Source of the DNA: Zerene cesonia | Lineage: Eukaryota > Arthropoda > Insecta > Lepidoptera > Pieridae | Assembly (NCBI RefSeq): GCF_012273895.1 | Contig: NC_052122.1 | Location: 7,192,001-7,256,000, forward strand | Length of the DNA: 64,000 nt | Direction: 5' to 3' | In this document: positions 38,501-53,500 of the stretch, piece after piece | How positions within the stretch are numbered: position 1 is the first letter of the stretch | Layout of the letters: each line of letters starts with the position of its first letter | Notes under the pieces: model-generated | Databases searched by the model: none | The model's input: only the letters and a program-made list of their open reading frames with translations | What the model was told of the DNA's origin: nothing | Translations under genes and position numbers: made by a program

Positions 38501-41500
38501 AACAAATACTTTTAGCTAATGTATTTTGGTCAAAACATATTTACAAATTATTGCTATTCTCTAATATGTCCATTTAGTTTTTATAAATTTTAATTATTTG
38601 TGACGTATCGGAAAAAATCCGAATGTGAGCTTGGCGTTAAGTTCCATTATCTAAGTAGATTTCATAGTAATGTCCATAAGTTATGCGGTTACAACAGGAC
38701 TTGTAAACATACGTAACCGAAGTATGAGTAATTTAAGAAAGAAGAGAATTACCTACTTGCCAATGCCTACAATTATTCGAAAGTATCTATGTCTGTTGGT
38801 CTCTTCTTAAACCGCTGAACCGGTTCACCGGTTCAGATGAATTTTAGTTAATTTAACAGACATAGTTTGAGAAAGAAAATGTTATTTTTTCTCAGAAATC
38901 CCGCAGAAAGATAAATATACAGGAAAGTCCGGTACTGTATTTTTCTGTGCAAAGCTAGTATGCTATATAAATGTTATGGTAATGAAATGTAATATTTATC
39001 ATAATAACTTTATAACCATGAATAACAATACCGCATTCAATATAGTGCTTTAATTTATCGTCCTATCGACGCGTCAACTACAGGTGACATGACCAAATAA
39101 CTTTGAACATTTTGTGAAACGTTTCAAATAGGAACTGTTCGGCATTGGTGTGTTCACTTCCGACAATGTTAATAGTCCATTTATTATCCGTCCTGACTAT
39201 GACGTTTAATCTCTCACCTGAACATGCAGCGGTTTTGCCAAAAACAGTTTTACCCCGTTCATTATAGTCCACTCCACACAATATTTGAGTTATTTTTGGT
39301 TAACAAACCACCAATTACTATGATTACAGGTACTGTATGAGTGGATTATTATGAGTATTTGTTAATGTAAACGCGAGCCAAAGCAACTTTCCAAGTTTAT
39401 CTATGCATTTCGTTGTGCATTGAAAGGGAATGTTAATTTAAACAGTAAATGAGATTTATTGACTACTTTGAACATTGCACAATTTCATAGCGAGGCCAAA
39501 ATTTTAGGTTGTGCATACCTAATAGGCCTATAAACTATGATTAAGGTATTTTCGCAATCACTATAATAATAAAATTTTCGCATACTTATATATACATATA
39601 TGCATACTATATTTATAAAAATACTTCATAACAGTTCATGAATGTGAATTTATAAACTCCGTGTGGATTATCGAATGTAAATTTGTATATGCTTTGATTG
39701 CTGGATATTGCATGGATTTAGCGCTTAACCTCGATCTCTGTGGGAGATTTCTAGCACAGCTATTTTAATTACAGTAGATATGGAATGTCATGATTTAACA
39801 GGCACTGCATAGTGCTTTAATTCGACTTATATCGAACTCTCAGTGTAACTGAAACATCGATTTCCAAATCGTATGATCACACGAATGGAGTAATCCACTG
39901 AATAAATTTCTTGGTGTTCAAATTGAAATGTGACAACGGATGGGAACATTGCTGCGGTGTTCACAAACCGGTTCTTAGATTTGATAGGGTGTTTAACAGT
40001 TTATATATTTGAGGGGACGTAACACAGTTAACAGTGATATCTTATTTCTTTTTACAAGCATTTGTGTAAAACGTACCAACACTACAATAATGATTATTAT
40101 CTCCCTGCATAATTTCTTGACTGACGTTCAATTCATTTCGAAAAATATAACCTAAGAATAGTAAAATTTATTTATAAAATAAAATTCATTATTTCGCGTG
40201 CGCTGCGAAAACCCTTCAGAATATCTAAAGTAATGTTCATTAAATAAATATCACTAAGTTTGGGACAAAAGTCGCGAAGAAGAATAGACTAGAATACTAT
40301 AGTGTTCTAACTATTAAGGTTAAAACAAAATAACGGTTTTTGTGAAAAAATTATAAATCATGTATACCATATATGAAAATGTAATAGTGATGAAATTGGT
40401 ATAAGTATATAAATCTATGTCTATCATCTGTAACTTATGATTATCTTATCAAGAAAAATGTTATTTGTTGGGGGTAAATTTTTTACCCTGGTCAACCCAG
40501 GCAATACCGCGACAAGCGGCTAGTATGATATTAAAACAACTAATTAAAGGTTGCTTCTTTTTACAATATTGTTATTTTCATGTTGTCAGTACGGTAAACA
40601 AAGATAGGCACTACATTATCGGCAGTATTTTTAGCTGAAAGCAAATGGTTAATTGATGTTAGTGCTTAATGAACACCGAGCACTTTACGCGACAATATTG
40701 GGCCGTCCATTTGGTATTCAACTAACAACAGCAGTAGCTGGATACTCATTAGTGATCAATATTGTTTCATTAACAGACCTTTTAGCAAATAACGTATATG
40801 CAGGATATTTATTTTAAAGTGTTTGTGAAGTTATATTCGCTTTGATAGTTCGGAAGTTGCGGGTTGGTGAAAATTCTGTTGAAATAATATTCGGTGAAAT
40901 AAACAGACAGTTGATAAATTAATTCTACCTTTGAAATGTGTAAATGTGTATCACATTTGATTACTGATGTATTTTCATTTATGTAAAATTATATAAACAT
41001 AATGTATGTACTGTGTTTATTGTTGGTGTTGTCTATATAACTTCACGAGTGACTCGCCCCGGCTTCGTGCGGGTGCTTATATGCTTTACATATAAACCAC
41101 CCTCTTGAATAAATATCTATTAAAATAACAACCACATAATTATCTATTGTAGTGTGTAGTTTGAAATATCTAAGCACACATAGAGACACAGCAGGCAGCG
41201 ACTCTGTTTTATGCTATGTAGTGATTACATACAGCTTGTTGCTTTGTTCAATATAATGCAAACGAGTAACTTATACGTACTCCATACACGTTGAGTATTA
41301 TATTCTATACCATCACGATATCTGTTATCCTCTAGACCGCAAGATGCTCCTCAACCGCAAACAGCTGAACGTGTAAACACCTGTTGCAAATGGAAATCGT
41401 TTCTTACGGATGTGATATGAACCTCAAACTTACACTCGCCTAATTTGCATCTATGTTTTAAAAATAACAATCCAACATTCATCGATTGACCGATAACAAT

Positions 41501-44500
41501 ACTTTCTGTTAAGTACTCTTAAATTCAATATGTAAATTAAATCTCACTAGCTGTGACCCGCGGTTGAAACCGCGTAAGTCCGTATCCCGTAGGAATATCG
41601 GTATAAAAAGTGCCTATGTGTTCAGTTGTCCAGCTATCTACGAAGCACATAGTATTATTATTCACCAATAGATGTCAGGAAAAAAAACACGAATAAAACA
41701 CGAATATGACATTTTCAAAAAAAAATTCCTAGCTAGATCGATTTATCGCCCCCGAAACCCCCTATATACTAAATTTCATGAAAATCGTTGGAGCCGATTC
41801 CGAGATTCCATATATATATATATATACAAGAATTGCTCGTTTTAAGGTATAAGATGTCATGGCGTAGGTGCTTTTGAGTAACCACGCATTCAATAAGCTT
41901 TTAAACCAAATTAATTATCATATAAAAGTATGTTTTATAGCACACAAATTATGTCTCAAGTTACCAGTATTATGCGCATGATTACTTTTAATATGTTGGA
42001 AAGCTGTTGAACGGAATGCACAAACTGCATTATTATTAGTTGTATTTATAATATTAGTATTATTGTTTTGTGCTCGTGTATTGCATGCGTTGCGAAGATT
42101 TCGGGGAAGGTGGTGTATAAATATTCAGTTTGGTTTTACAGAAGTGAGACAGGAGGCGGTGCAGCAGGCGCTCGCGGAGATGCAGAACAGACCCAAGCCC
42201 TCACTGCCGATGCCATCCAAACGTACCTCGATGATGGCAAAGAGTCCTGACAGGGAAAGACATGATCTCTGTAAGTATAATTTACACTTGCACTTTTAAA
42301 GAAAACAATGTTTTTTTTTCAAGAGACTAGTACCTTCTTGTACCTTCTGATTTGTATTGCATAGTTAGTATATTTAATAAGAGGTCCAAAAAGAACCCTT
42401 ATAGATCTAATTTCAAGCCTTAAATAAATATTCTTAATAAACACGTGCAACAAATAACAGTTCATATCCATCATATAATTTTTTGGAGACATTAAGGATT
42501 ATTTCTCTAAAAAAGCCAAGATTGAGATAGTGTACCTCCCTTGCTTCCACGATCTGACGATATTCGACAATCCAGCATCAAGTTCGGACGAGGACTCGTG
42601 CGCGGGCGACTCCGAGCTGCCTCCGCCGCCGGAGATGGGCTCGCCCCCCTCCCGCCGGCCGGCCGCGCCTCACCCCCGCGCGCACCCACACCCGCTGCCG
42701 CAAGCGCACCACCCGCGGGACAAGAAGCACACGCCAAGGGAGAAGACGGACATTGATTTGTCGGATATTACGCATCTACCCACTTGTGAGTCATACCACT
42801 CTTTTATTTTCTGTCTAAATTACTTTATCGTTTTCCTATTTTGTTAAAAGGTGATTGTCTTTGGTGAGTATTATTGTCGTATTTATTTTACTGACATATT
42901 TTAGTAAAGACACGCAAATCGAATGTGGTCCTTATTATTGTTAAGTGATTCCAGTGTAATTCCGTAATTTACCGACGAGGCCATGAATTAATTGAAGTTG
43001 TCAATATCAGTTCCCAGACTCCACTCAGAAAGTTTAGATGTTTCTAGTAGTTTTTGATTAAATCCTAACAAATCCTAACACTTGAACTTCGACCTGCATA
43101 TAACATGCACTCGTAAACTACGCAATTTAATGTTTGATAGAATCAATATTCCCCGTACTTTCGAATTAAATAGTCTGCCTGCACGGTTGAAGTAATAATG
43201 AACGCGCCAAACGTCACGTGCAAACAGAGTGGGCAAACACCAAGTTGATAAATAAATCACCGATACCTGGAAAGTTGAACATTGAATTTTCAACAAAATA
43301 GTGAAAAGCGGCAAAGAAGTATCAAAGGGTAGCGATAAAAATGTTCTCGTCGGTTTCACGCATTTAACGAATGCACAGGGAAAGTTTTGAATCAGATAAC
43401 GATGGAAAAACTGCTTGTCGACCGCACGGCCAACTTTGCTGAGAACTTTAGATTAATGCTAACACCCGTTTCTCAAAACTGAAGCTCTCAGCATGAGCTG
43501 TTTGTACACGATAATATATTGCAGCTTCGCTTGAACATAATATTAAGGTTGTTTCAACAAAGTGCTTTTAACTGAAAATTGTTAATGTAAAACCTTATTC
43601 ATTACCTGATATTGAACAGACTTTTTAAAGAAATATGGTATTCATATAATTAGAGAAAGGGTACAAAAAAGAGGTAGATCGTAATATATTTTTAATAAGC
43701 AAGAAAAAACATTATAAAAATTAATAAAATTTTGTCACCGAATCGTCTCTTTTTTTGTACAGTTTCTCTTTTATGTCTATAAGTGTATATTGTACCGTAC
43801 GGTTGAAAAGATTGAACTTTATTTTGATTGCTTTACAATCAATAACTTTTTTATAAAACATTCCAAGGCAATTCCTGTCCCTTTAAAGTATAAAAGAATA
43901 CTTAGTACTAATATGGTGCTTCATATTGAATGTTTTTCTTATTTTTAACTTAGGTCCAGCAAAAGAAATCGTTTGGGAACGTCTATTAAAATTGTTTTAT
44001 CTCAATACGACATGAAGAGTACCATCTGTTATTGACAGATGTTTAATCTTTTTATTACATATAGGTATCGTTGTATAATGACCATATCATGTAAGTAATT
44101 ATGTTTGGTAGACATCCAACCTGATGTGACACACACATCCGCGGGGGCGCGTCGCGGCGGCGCGCTGGTCGCAGACCGGGTGCAGTGCTACTCGCAGCCG
44201 GAGGACACCGGCACCGGCACCGGCAGGTGGAAGGTAAGGTGGTGGTGGGCTTAGTTTTTATTTCTAGAGTACCGTGTAGGAAACTGAGAAGGCGTATTTA
44301 TGAATTTTTAGATGTGCTTTTATATAAATGTTTAGGGAAACCTAAAAATAAAATCCTAACTTTTGTAGTTGACAAGGTTAACAACTAAGGGTTAAGTAGA
44401 AAATGTTTCTTGGATAAAAACATGCATGAGCTATTTTGGTGCAACCGCCTCATATTTCTATAGCGTAACGTTTCTGTAAACTCTGTGCTCTTAACAATCT

Positions 44501-47500
44501 GAAGATTTTTCAATACGAAGGAACAAGCTTTGCTCAAGTATAAACTCGATTTATGACTGTTGCCGGCAATCATACCTCGAGGCGGGCTGTAGACGTTGGC
44601 ATAATCATGAGTGTGTGCTCACCTCTGGGAAATCAAAACGGTTACAAAATGACTTAAGCCTTCAGGGAGGTAATAACATATTTCAGATGAATTTCCTTTT
44701 TCTGGATTGGATAAGACTCTGCATCGGTGTAAAAATGTCCTATACATCCGTCGTATGTGCACAAAGTTTGTCGCGTTGAACGTAGCATGGATAATTAAAG
44801 TTTTATTTACTCGAAACATGATAAAAACGTTGCAACGCGGTGTTCTGCGTTATGTAGTAAACAACGGTTCACAAAACGCGAATTTGAAAATTTTATTAAT
44901 ATCGTGTATAGAGTATACCTATCACTAAAGAATTTGCAATTTTGTTAATAGGTGTCAGCCAAGATTCAGCAACTTCTAAACACGCTGAAACGGCCGAAGC
45001 GGAGGCCGTTGCCGGAATTTTACGAAGATGACGATATTGAGTTAGAGCTCGCGGCGAATCCAAAGGACCCTAACGCCCCTAAACCAGAAGGCGGCACAAT
45101 GACACCAGCAGTCGGTGAACAGCTGGTCGTGCCGGCTGGGCTGCCGAGGAATTTAGAAGCAGCACTACAAAGATATGGCACAGCTTCATTTAAAGCGAAT
45201 GTTGCCACAGTACTCGATCCGAATGGGAAACTCAGCAATTCTTTGACGTATGGTGAGTTGAATTGCACTCATTGTTCAGATATGTATGTTCTTTGTTTAA
45301 TTGACGTATAATTGAAGTTCTCGATATTTGTTTCTTGAATGCGTACTTCTCGTTCGATACGAATATCTTGTAACATTGTTTACAATTTGTGTACACCTTG
45401 CAGATGGCTCAATTATGTTCTGAGATTAAACAGTTAATAAGGGATGAAATACATGCAGGGTTTTGTCCAAACTAATAACTAAAGCGTTGATAAGTTCTTG
45501 CTTTGGTTTATGACTTGGCACAGATTCTAAATATTAAACTACAACATTGTCAAACAGGAAAGCTCCTCAGCCGCTCATTGAAGATAGCATACGCGTTGCT
45601 CAACAAAACCTTCACCTCGAAGTCCACAAGTGGGGGGCCGTTAACGGGTGATAGTACCCTTAAGCCCGGAGACAGAGTGGCCTTGGTGTACCCAAACAAC
45701 GATCCCATAAACTTCATGTGCGCGTTCTATGGATGCCTTCAAGCGGGTGTTGTTCCTGTGCCGATCGAGGTCCCGCTGACCAGACGGGACGCGGGACTCC
45801 AGCAAGTGGGATTCCTGCTCGGATCCTGTGGGATCCAGTACGCGCTCACTTCGGACGCCTGTTTGAAAGGTGAGTTTTTAGAATTGGAGAAAATGATGAG
45901 GACTCGGTTATTTGGGTGTTTTTTTTTTTAGATTCTGTTATATTGCAGGTGCAATGAATGGTGTATCTATTTGCTTTTACCAAGTAAATATTAAAGCTAC
46001 AAAAACGTAAAAAAATCTTTTTCGAAAATATCAACATATGTAACTCCAAAATTGTTTTTTCAGTTTTAGTCATAGATTTTCTCACGATACTTTAATCATA
46101 CTTTCATGATCGGAAAAGACTTTGAATTTCATAATTTCTTCACGACTCGTATCATAATAAACGTACATGTTTCGGTATAAATATACATGGTTACATGCTT
46201 GTCTTAACAAATGTAATACATTTTCATCATTGTGTTTTATTAGTACAAATGAAAGATAGCGCTGCAATAAAGTTTCCATTTGATCTTATTGCAGAAATAG
46301 AAATGAAATTTCTTTCATCTACACTAACTAAGCGGATGTCTGCTTATTGAAGTGAAATAAATTTAATAAGTTTCGTACATCCGAAGCATCGCTTGTGAAA
46401 CTGGATTTCTTGTGAATGCAATCAGTCTTTGCTGTGAAATGTTGTCAGTATTTCATTTTAGCTTAGCGATATTCCGCGAAATACAAGTTAAACCTTGTTG
46501 ATACTGAAACGTGTAGTTTACCGTTATTGGATTGCGTTTTCAATATGCGTCAGGTAACATTTACGCCGTTCGCCTAAACCAATCGTTTCGGAATTGGAAC
46601 AGTTCATTCAATTTGCGTGTTAATATGTAGCTCGGTTGGAAAAATCGTACATATTTTTATTTATTTACTTTTGTATATCATCGCTTAGATTTCGATTCTT
46701 ATCGACTCATGTATTGCTATTTTGTTTTTGTAATGAAATAAATAATAAACAAATAATCAATGGTGACTTGAAATTAGTTCGTGAAGCCTTCAGACCAATA
46801 CAATAGCTAAGAAAGAAGTGATATAAGGTTACGGCTATGTGTGCGTTAATCGGTATAAGACAAAATTGTTATCTTGCTATATTATAGCAAATTTTCCTAA
46901 AATCATGATAAATTTGTTTTTATATTCGACGTTTCGTACGTCTAATTATATTTTATTATTTCGCAATATCTTATATTGATATAATAGCTTTTATATCTAA
47001 TTGAAGCTAAATTTTTTCAGGCAAGCTATAGCTAATCAGTTGCCTACTTTTACAATGTTCATTTAAAATTTATTTAATTAAAAACACATGCATGCAAAAT
47101 CGAGCAGTGCAGACTCTCCATTACATGTCATCTCGAATTTATTATTCATGTCAGTTTAAATATTATTGATAAAATGAGAAACATTGAAATTTGGCTATGA
47201 AAATGTTTACATTATCTTTGATCGTCGCCATTGTATACAATTGCGTTGTAAACACTACGTTATTTCAATAAACAGTTTCAAAATCAAATAACTCTGTGAT
47301 ATAACTCAAATTACAAACGGTTCCGCACACAATTTAAAATTGCCCGAATGTAGGGACGCCAACTTTATTAACGCGCGAACGGAATATTGCTGTTTCGATT
47401 TCATTTTGTGTTCATAGATTTAGGCGGGATGTCTCTGTCTATAATTTTTTTTTGATCTGAGGTAAAGCCAGACTTAAAAGATGTTTCGATTGATTTATTA

Positions 47501-50500
47501 CATTATCTTCGTCCATCTGGCTGATTGAAAAGAGAGTGCGCTTGTATTATGTAAGTTGGTTATATTAGGCATAGTTTATAAAATCTTCTGCGCTTTTGGC
47601 TACTGTTCCTCCATGATTGAAATGAAAAAGATTCGACCGTATAAGGAAGAACGATAAACAGCTATAAAAACGAATGAAAATATGATTAATTGTTGATTTG
47701 ACATAGATATGCTACAGCTTCATATGCATTATTTTATATTAAAAGCAGATTTCTGCGTTGTAAATACATTTTGTTTTAGATAATACAAAATTCTAAAACT
47801 AAATTGCTAAGTCCTACAAATGATAGAATGTCTTATATTGAAAAATAACTAGCTCCACTCCAATGCTCCGGACAATAATTCCCGTCTTAATAAGAAATGA
47901 AATACGCTGGAATTCCTGGAGCCGGAAGGATGGCGGGCACCTGCAGCGATACACTGACGTTGTTATTATTTAATTATTAAGTAAACTTAACCTTTTAACG
48001 GAGGTATTTCTCCGTATCATAAAGTGGGTGGGCGAATGTCTTGATTTCTTAGAAAATTGACTGATCGATTCACATTGGTGTTTCAATACTAGTTGGACGT
48101 TGACAACTTTTGCATATTGCTTCATCGTTTTTATTGTTTTACAAAACGTAGTTAGTTGTCTCTAACTGCGTTAATAATAATGCCGATTTAATATTCGAGT
48201 GAAATATACAATGACCTTTTCTTTGGTATCAATTTTAGGAATAGATAGAAAACATAACTCGTATGATTATGTTAATCACTATAAACGTTTTTTATGAAGC
48301 TGCGACGGCCCAAAGCGCCAAATTTGGGGGCAATTTTTGCGCTCTTTACATAGAACTAGAGTCAGTCCTCCACCACACTGCGCTTATGATTAGTGAGATG
48401 CTTTCAACGCCAAACTGATACGCGTATAGCGTGCTTTCTGGATGGTGGGAATTACTAAACGTTCGAGCGTGGGTCGAGATCGCTATCTTCCGACAAAAAT
48501 CATACCATAAAATCGGTCCGTGGCTATGTGAAAGAACAACCTAACACGTTATAACATAAGTAGGGATGAGATTTAATAATAATCGGTAAAGCAGTTTTCG
48601 AGGAGTATAGCCACTTACACTATGGCACGAGAGTTACATATACCTATAAGAAGACAGAATTGTAGCATGTATTATGTCAGACAGCTATATTCACACACAC
48701 ACACACACACAGGGCTACCGAAGACGTCATCCGGCGACGTGGTCTCGTTCCGCGGCTGGCCGTCCCTCCACTGGGTGTCCACCGAGAAGCTGCCGCGGCC
48801 GCCGCGCGACTGGATCCCACCGCCGCGCCCCGCGGAGGACACGCCCGCGCACATCGAGCACACGTCCGCGGCGGACGGCTCCGCTATGGGCGTCATCGTC
48901 ACCAGGTGAGTGTAGAGGTAGAAGTATGGTAGAATAGTATGAAACGAAGTCGCTTGCTCTGTCCATTCCTATATCCCTATGTATGCTTAAATCTTAAAAC
49001 TGTACCAAATTACATCCAAATTGATTCAAGTGCGTTAGTCTTGAAGAAGAGACAAATAGACATAGTTACTTTTTTCACGTGGAAGGCGCAGGCGGACTAT
49101 CTCGAACATACAATTTTAACAAACAATTTTTGTATGAAGCAACAAATCGTATTTGCAGTTCAAGTGGTGTAACTTAAAGTACTGGAAATGCAAAACCAGT
49201 AGTTGTGAACGCCACGTTTGATCTATTTTTGTCCGATGTAGATAGAATATTTTGCCAAAGTTCACGGAACAATTGCTCATTAAGCCGATTCCTGAACTGT
49301 TTGCAAAATTGTTTTCTAAAACGATTTTATTGGAGCTCTACATAGGGTTATTGTGATGTATACATCATCTTGTATACGGTTGGAATATAGTAGGGACGTA
49401 ATTATAATTTAGATATAACTAGCTATCCGCCCGCGGCTATGCCCGCGTAGTCGCAGGAAACTTAGACCCGGGGTTTTTCTCGCATGTTCCCGTTCCAACC
49501 TCTGCACAAATTTTCAGCCAAATTGGTTAATCCGTTCTTCAGTTATAAATAGTGTAACTAACACCACTTTCTTTTATATATATATATAGATTTAAGATTA
49601 TATTTTCTCGTATTTTCTAAAAAAAACCGAACGAATGATATTGTGGTGAAATTATTTTACGATAAATGAAATTATTTTAAAATAAAAATCTTATTCAATG
49701 AGACTACACAGAAAGTACCAGCGTTGAAGTAAAAAAAAAAGAATCACCAAAATGGTTTACTCTCGAAAGTTCGGAAGCAACAAAGGTAAAAAAATGCAAA
49801 TAAGGACTTCTATTTCTGAAATCGGTTGAAAATTTAAAAAAACGTTGTCATATAAAATATTATAGATCCTAATTAATTTAAAAACTGCAGAAGTTTTTCC
49901 AGAACAGACTCATTGTTAATGTGTATGAAGGAAACTTAGTATTCAAGGGCCAAAGGGCAGTCTAAAACGTATTTGAAAGTTACGGACTCAGAAACAAAAC
50001 TAATAACGCAGCACCACTATTTGCATGTATAGAGTTTATTTCATATAACTGCTAACGTATATAAATATTCCATTATTAACTCCTGCATTTATCGAGCCAT
50101 AACATGTAGCGTTGCAACAACATAGTTGGCAGTGGACAATAAGCGCTAAAGCTGATTTAATGAAGTTTCACTCGTCGTTAACTATGCAATTGTAAAATTC
50201 TCAAACAGACTTGAACATTTATTGCGAACCCAACTCGCTGTAAAGTCACGTTGCCTCAATAAAATGAGACTGATGTCTTTAAATAAAACGAATGGAGACT
50301 AAAATAATTTACTGAACTACTTTAGTAATTGCACGCTAATAATATGTTGCGTTGGGAAAGGCTTTGTGTTAAATGGATTTGAACAGTCTAGGTCACATAA
50401 ATATCTTGCTGAATGCTTCCTGGATAAGGCTAATTTTAAATTTTCCTAATAAAAAAAAATTTTATTAAGACACATTTTCCAAATAAATTTTACTGTTCCT

Positions 50501-53500
50501 ATACTACATTTTTACAGAAACAATAATTATGTATAAGAAATTCTGCTATTATTTATTATAAAACATACCATGCTTGTTCTCTTAATAGAATCGTCGTTGG
50601 AAAAAAGCTAGTCGCAAAGTGAACCGGAGCATAGAACTAGACGCTTTTTATCCGCAACATAGTAAAGGATTCTTTTAATTCGTTTACTTTAAGAGGAAAA
50701 CATTGTCTTAAATATTTTCTCGTTCAGTGTAATTATTGCTCTAAACTGTTAATGAGACTGTGCCCCGTGATTAATAATACCGTAGTTCGTTGTACAATTG
50801 TCGCAGACTTAACTCAAATACGACCATTGTAAGCGTTTTTTGTTGTTACCGAAGCTGTAACACGGAGTTTCATTATAGAAATTCAGTTCTAAAAAATAGT
50901 TAGGATAGGTATATCTAATTAGACGAAGTGCTCGAAAGTATAATATTTCAAGTTATACTAGAACTAGATTCCCATGAAACGTTATCTACTCTCGTTTTGT
51001 TTTAAATACGTACGTTAGTATAATACGAAGGTTTCGTAATTGCATTTTAATTGGAAATGTGACTACCGACGTCATAGGGGTGAAAAATTAACATGCAATT
51101 TATCGGAGGTCGGTTATCGGAAATTGCGGAGTGTCCGACTCGTAGGGACATTAAAAAGACTAAAAGTCGCAAACGATACAGCAATATATTACTACTAGCT
51201 GCGCCCGCGGTTTCACCCGCGTAAGTCCGTATCCCGTAGGAATATCGAGATAAAAAGTTGCCGATATGTTATTCCAGCTGTCTACGTACCAAATTTCATT
51301 GTAATCGGTTCAGTAGGTTTTGCGTGAAAGAGCAACAAACACACACACATCCTTACAAACTTTCGCATTTATAATATTAGTAGGATAGTATGATATGATA
51401 TTCGTACATAGAATACTAATAGATACGTAGAGAATGCAAATATCAATAGAAAAGTTAAAATTTTTATTACAATTATCGAGTCCCGAGGTTATAAAATTAT
51501 AATGTTAATATTTGGGCATAATTAACCCAGTTATGGCAACTAGAATATAATTTTTACTAAATTCTTCAACGGTATTTTCATAATAAAGATTTAAAGCACC
51601 AGCTGCGTTAATTAACGATGAGGCATTTGTATATAACTCAAATAAAATTGTGATTATATTTCAAGTTTCAACTATGTACGTAATTAATTCCAAGATATTT
51701 ATTTCTTTTTTAATTTCGATATTAGTGTTATAACACATTTCTGTAATAAATATAGAATTATGTTTAAATATCTGCAAACAATCTTAAGTTTATAATCCAT
51801 ACACAATCATTGTAGTCAGTGCAGTTGTTCGCCATTAATGTTATCCTTATTACCAATGCACTAACTGTTACCCGCGGCGTTACTGAAGTGGTACTCGTGC
51901 AAAAAGTAGCCTATGTCCTAATTCAGACTATAATTTGGTCTCTACCAAATTCATACCGATACGATAAGCTGTTTTTGCGTGAAAGAGTAACAATTAATAC
52001 AAATAATAAAAAAGGATCTATTTCGTTGTCAAAAACTATTTCGCCAACCATCTATCGAACCTTTTCCAATTACGTATGCTGAAAGGCGATTTGGGAAGTC
52101 AGCTATTGGATATTAAATAAAACTAAAATCTTTGAATTAATGCGCACTACGTGTACTCGTACTCGTCATCAACAGTGGCTGTGATCTTAAGTCACTATGG
52201 TGTACAAGAGTGTAGAATGTTCGTGGTATTCCGCAGGGCGTCAATGCTGGCTCACTGCCGGATGCTGTCGGTGGCCTGCAACTACACGGAAGGCGAGCAC
52301 ATGGTGTGCGTGCTCGACTTCAAGCGCGAGACGGGGCTGTGGCACGCCGTGCTGGCGAGCGTGCTCAACGGGATGCACGTGATATTCATACCGTACGCGC
52401 TGATGAAGGTCAGCCCAGCGTCGTGGATGCACATGATCACCAAGTACAGGTATGTTGTAGAACATTATATAGTGTGCTAAATAACCAATATGCCACCATA
52501 CCATGTACAAGTGCTTAATGTGTTATGTGGCACAAATCGATTAGGGTGAATCGGGACTGTAAATCATTGAGTTAATTACTCGGCTTAATTTTGCTTTTTG
52601 TTAGGATTAATTTTGCTTTTTGTTGGTAAAATAATTTTTCACTTATACAGTAATTTTGGAGCTAAATTGGATCAAAGCATCTTTCTCTATAAAAATGGGA
52701 TATACTATGCCTTGATATGGACAATACTAGGACCGGGTAAGGAATCACCAAGGAGGATTGGCATGGAATAGTAGCATGTGAACAATACTGCGTTTCGTAC
52801 GTTCGAGGGTGTTAGGTGGTACGTACGATGGGGGGTGGGTTTGTTAGGATATGTCCTTTTCTTTCTCCGTCGTAGCACTTTACTTTATTCACCTGGACTC
52901 GATGTGAGTGTTAATTTGAGCGGAACTGATTGCTTGTGAATTGCTACTCATGATTTCGTTTGCCCCTACTTTATTAGTGTAAAAGCGTTCGTAATTACAA
53001 AAATAAAACTTATACAAATGATTTCATTGTATATTTCCAATAGTGAGGAGTGAGCCCGCATTGTTCATAAAATATGTGATAAATTATTATGACATTGTAT
53101 GAAGGTAATTGCAGTAAATTGTGCTATCATGGCTATAATTATAATTAATAATTAAATTTAAACGAGAACAATTATTTCGCCTACAAAATATGTTCATAAT
53201 TGAAAGTAGGGGAAAAGTATTGTATTTTTCCGCTCAAACACAATCGACTGTTAATTGGGTGTTGTGACGTCCGTTAACTGGAAACAATACTAGTAATAAA
53301 CTTCGTTACGTGAAATAATTTGTGAATATACAACATGCTACTTTTTTTTAAAGCAATTATGCGTAGTTAATAAAAGTTAAAGTGCAATCGAGTCTAGTGA
53401 TGTCACGCGAGGTCATGAGTCGTGGTGATGAAGTCATGCTGAAAAATATATATAATTATAAAAATTCGCTATTTAATAATTACGCTTATATGCATACTAT

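Larger units (their letters stand above)
35799..42141 (+). other. DIP2 intron between exons 3b and 4
   Basis: 6.3 kb, AT-rich. Repeat fragments are at 40441, 41050 and 41546-41829. The open frames seen here are short and show no family resemblance. Confidence 0.65.
48906..52236 (+). other. DIP2 intron 9
   Basis: 3.3 kb with repeat copies at 49418, 51194 and 51860. The rest is AT-rich sequence in which I see nothing coding. Confidence 0.65.

Noticed and set aside
42507..42775. Overlapping minus- and plus-strand open frames in the GC-rich block
   Set aside because: They are shadows of exon 5 of DIP2, whose correct frame is fixed by both junctions.
43075..43359. 94-codon minus-strand open frame
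   Set aside because: No recognisable domain, intron location. I considered a decayed reverse transcriptase end but could not support it.
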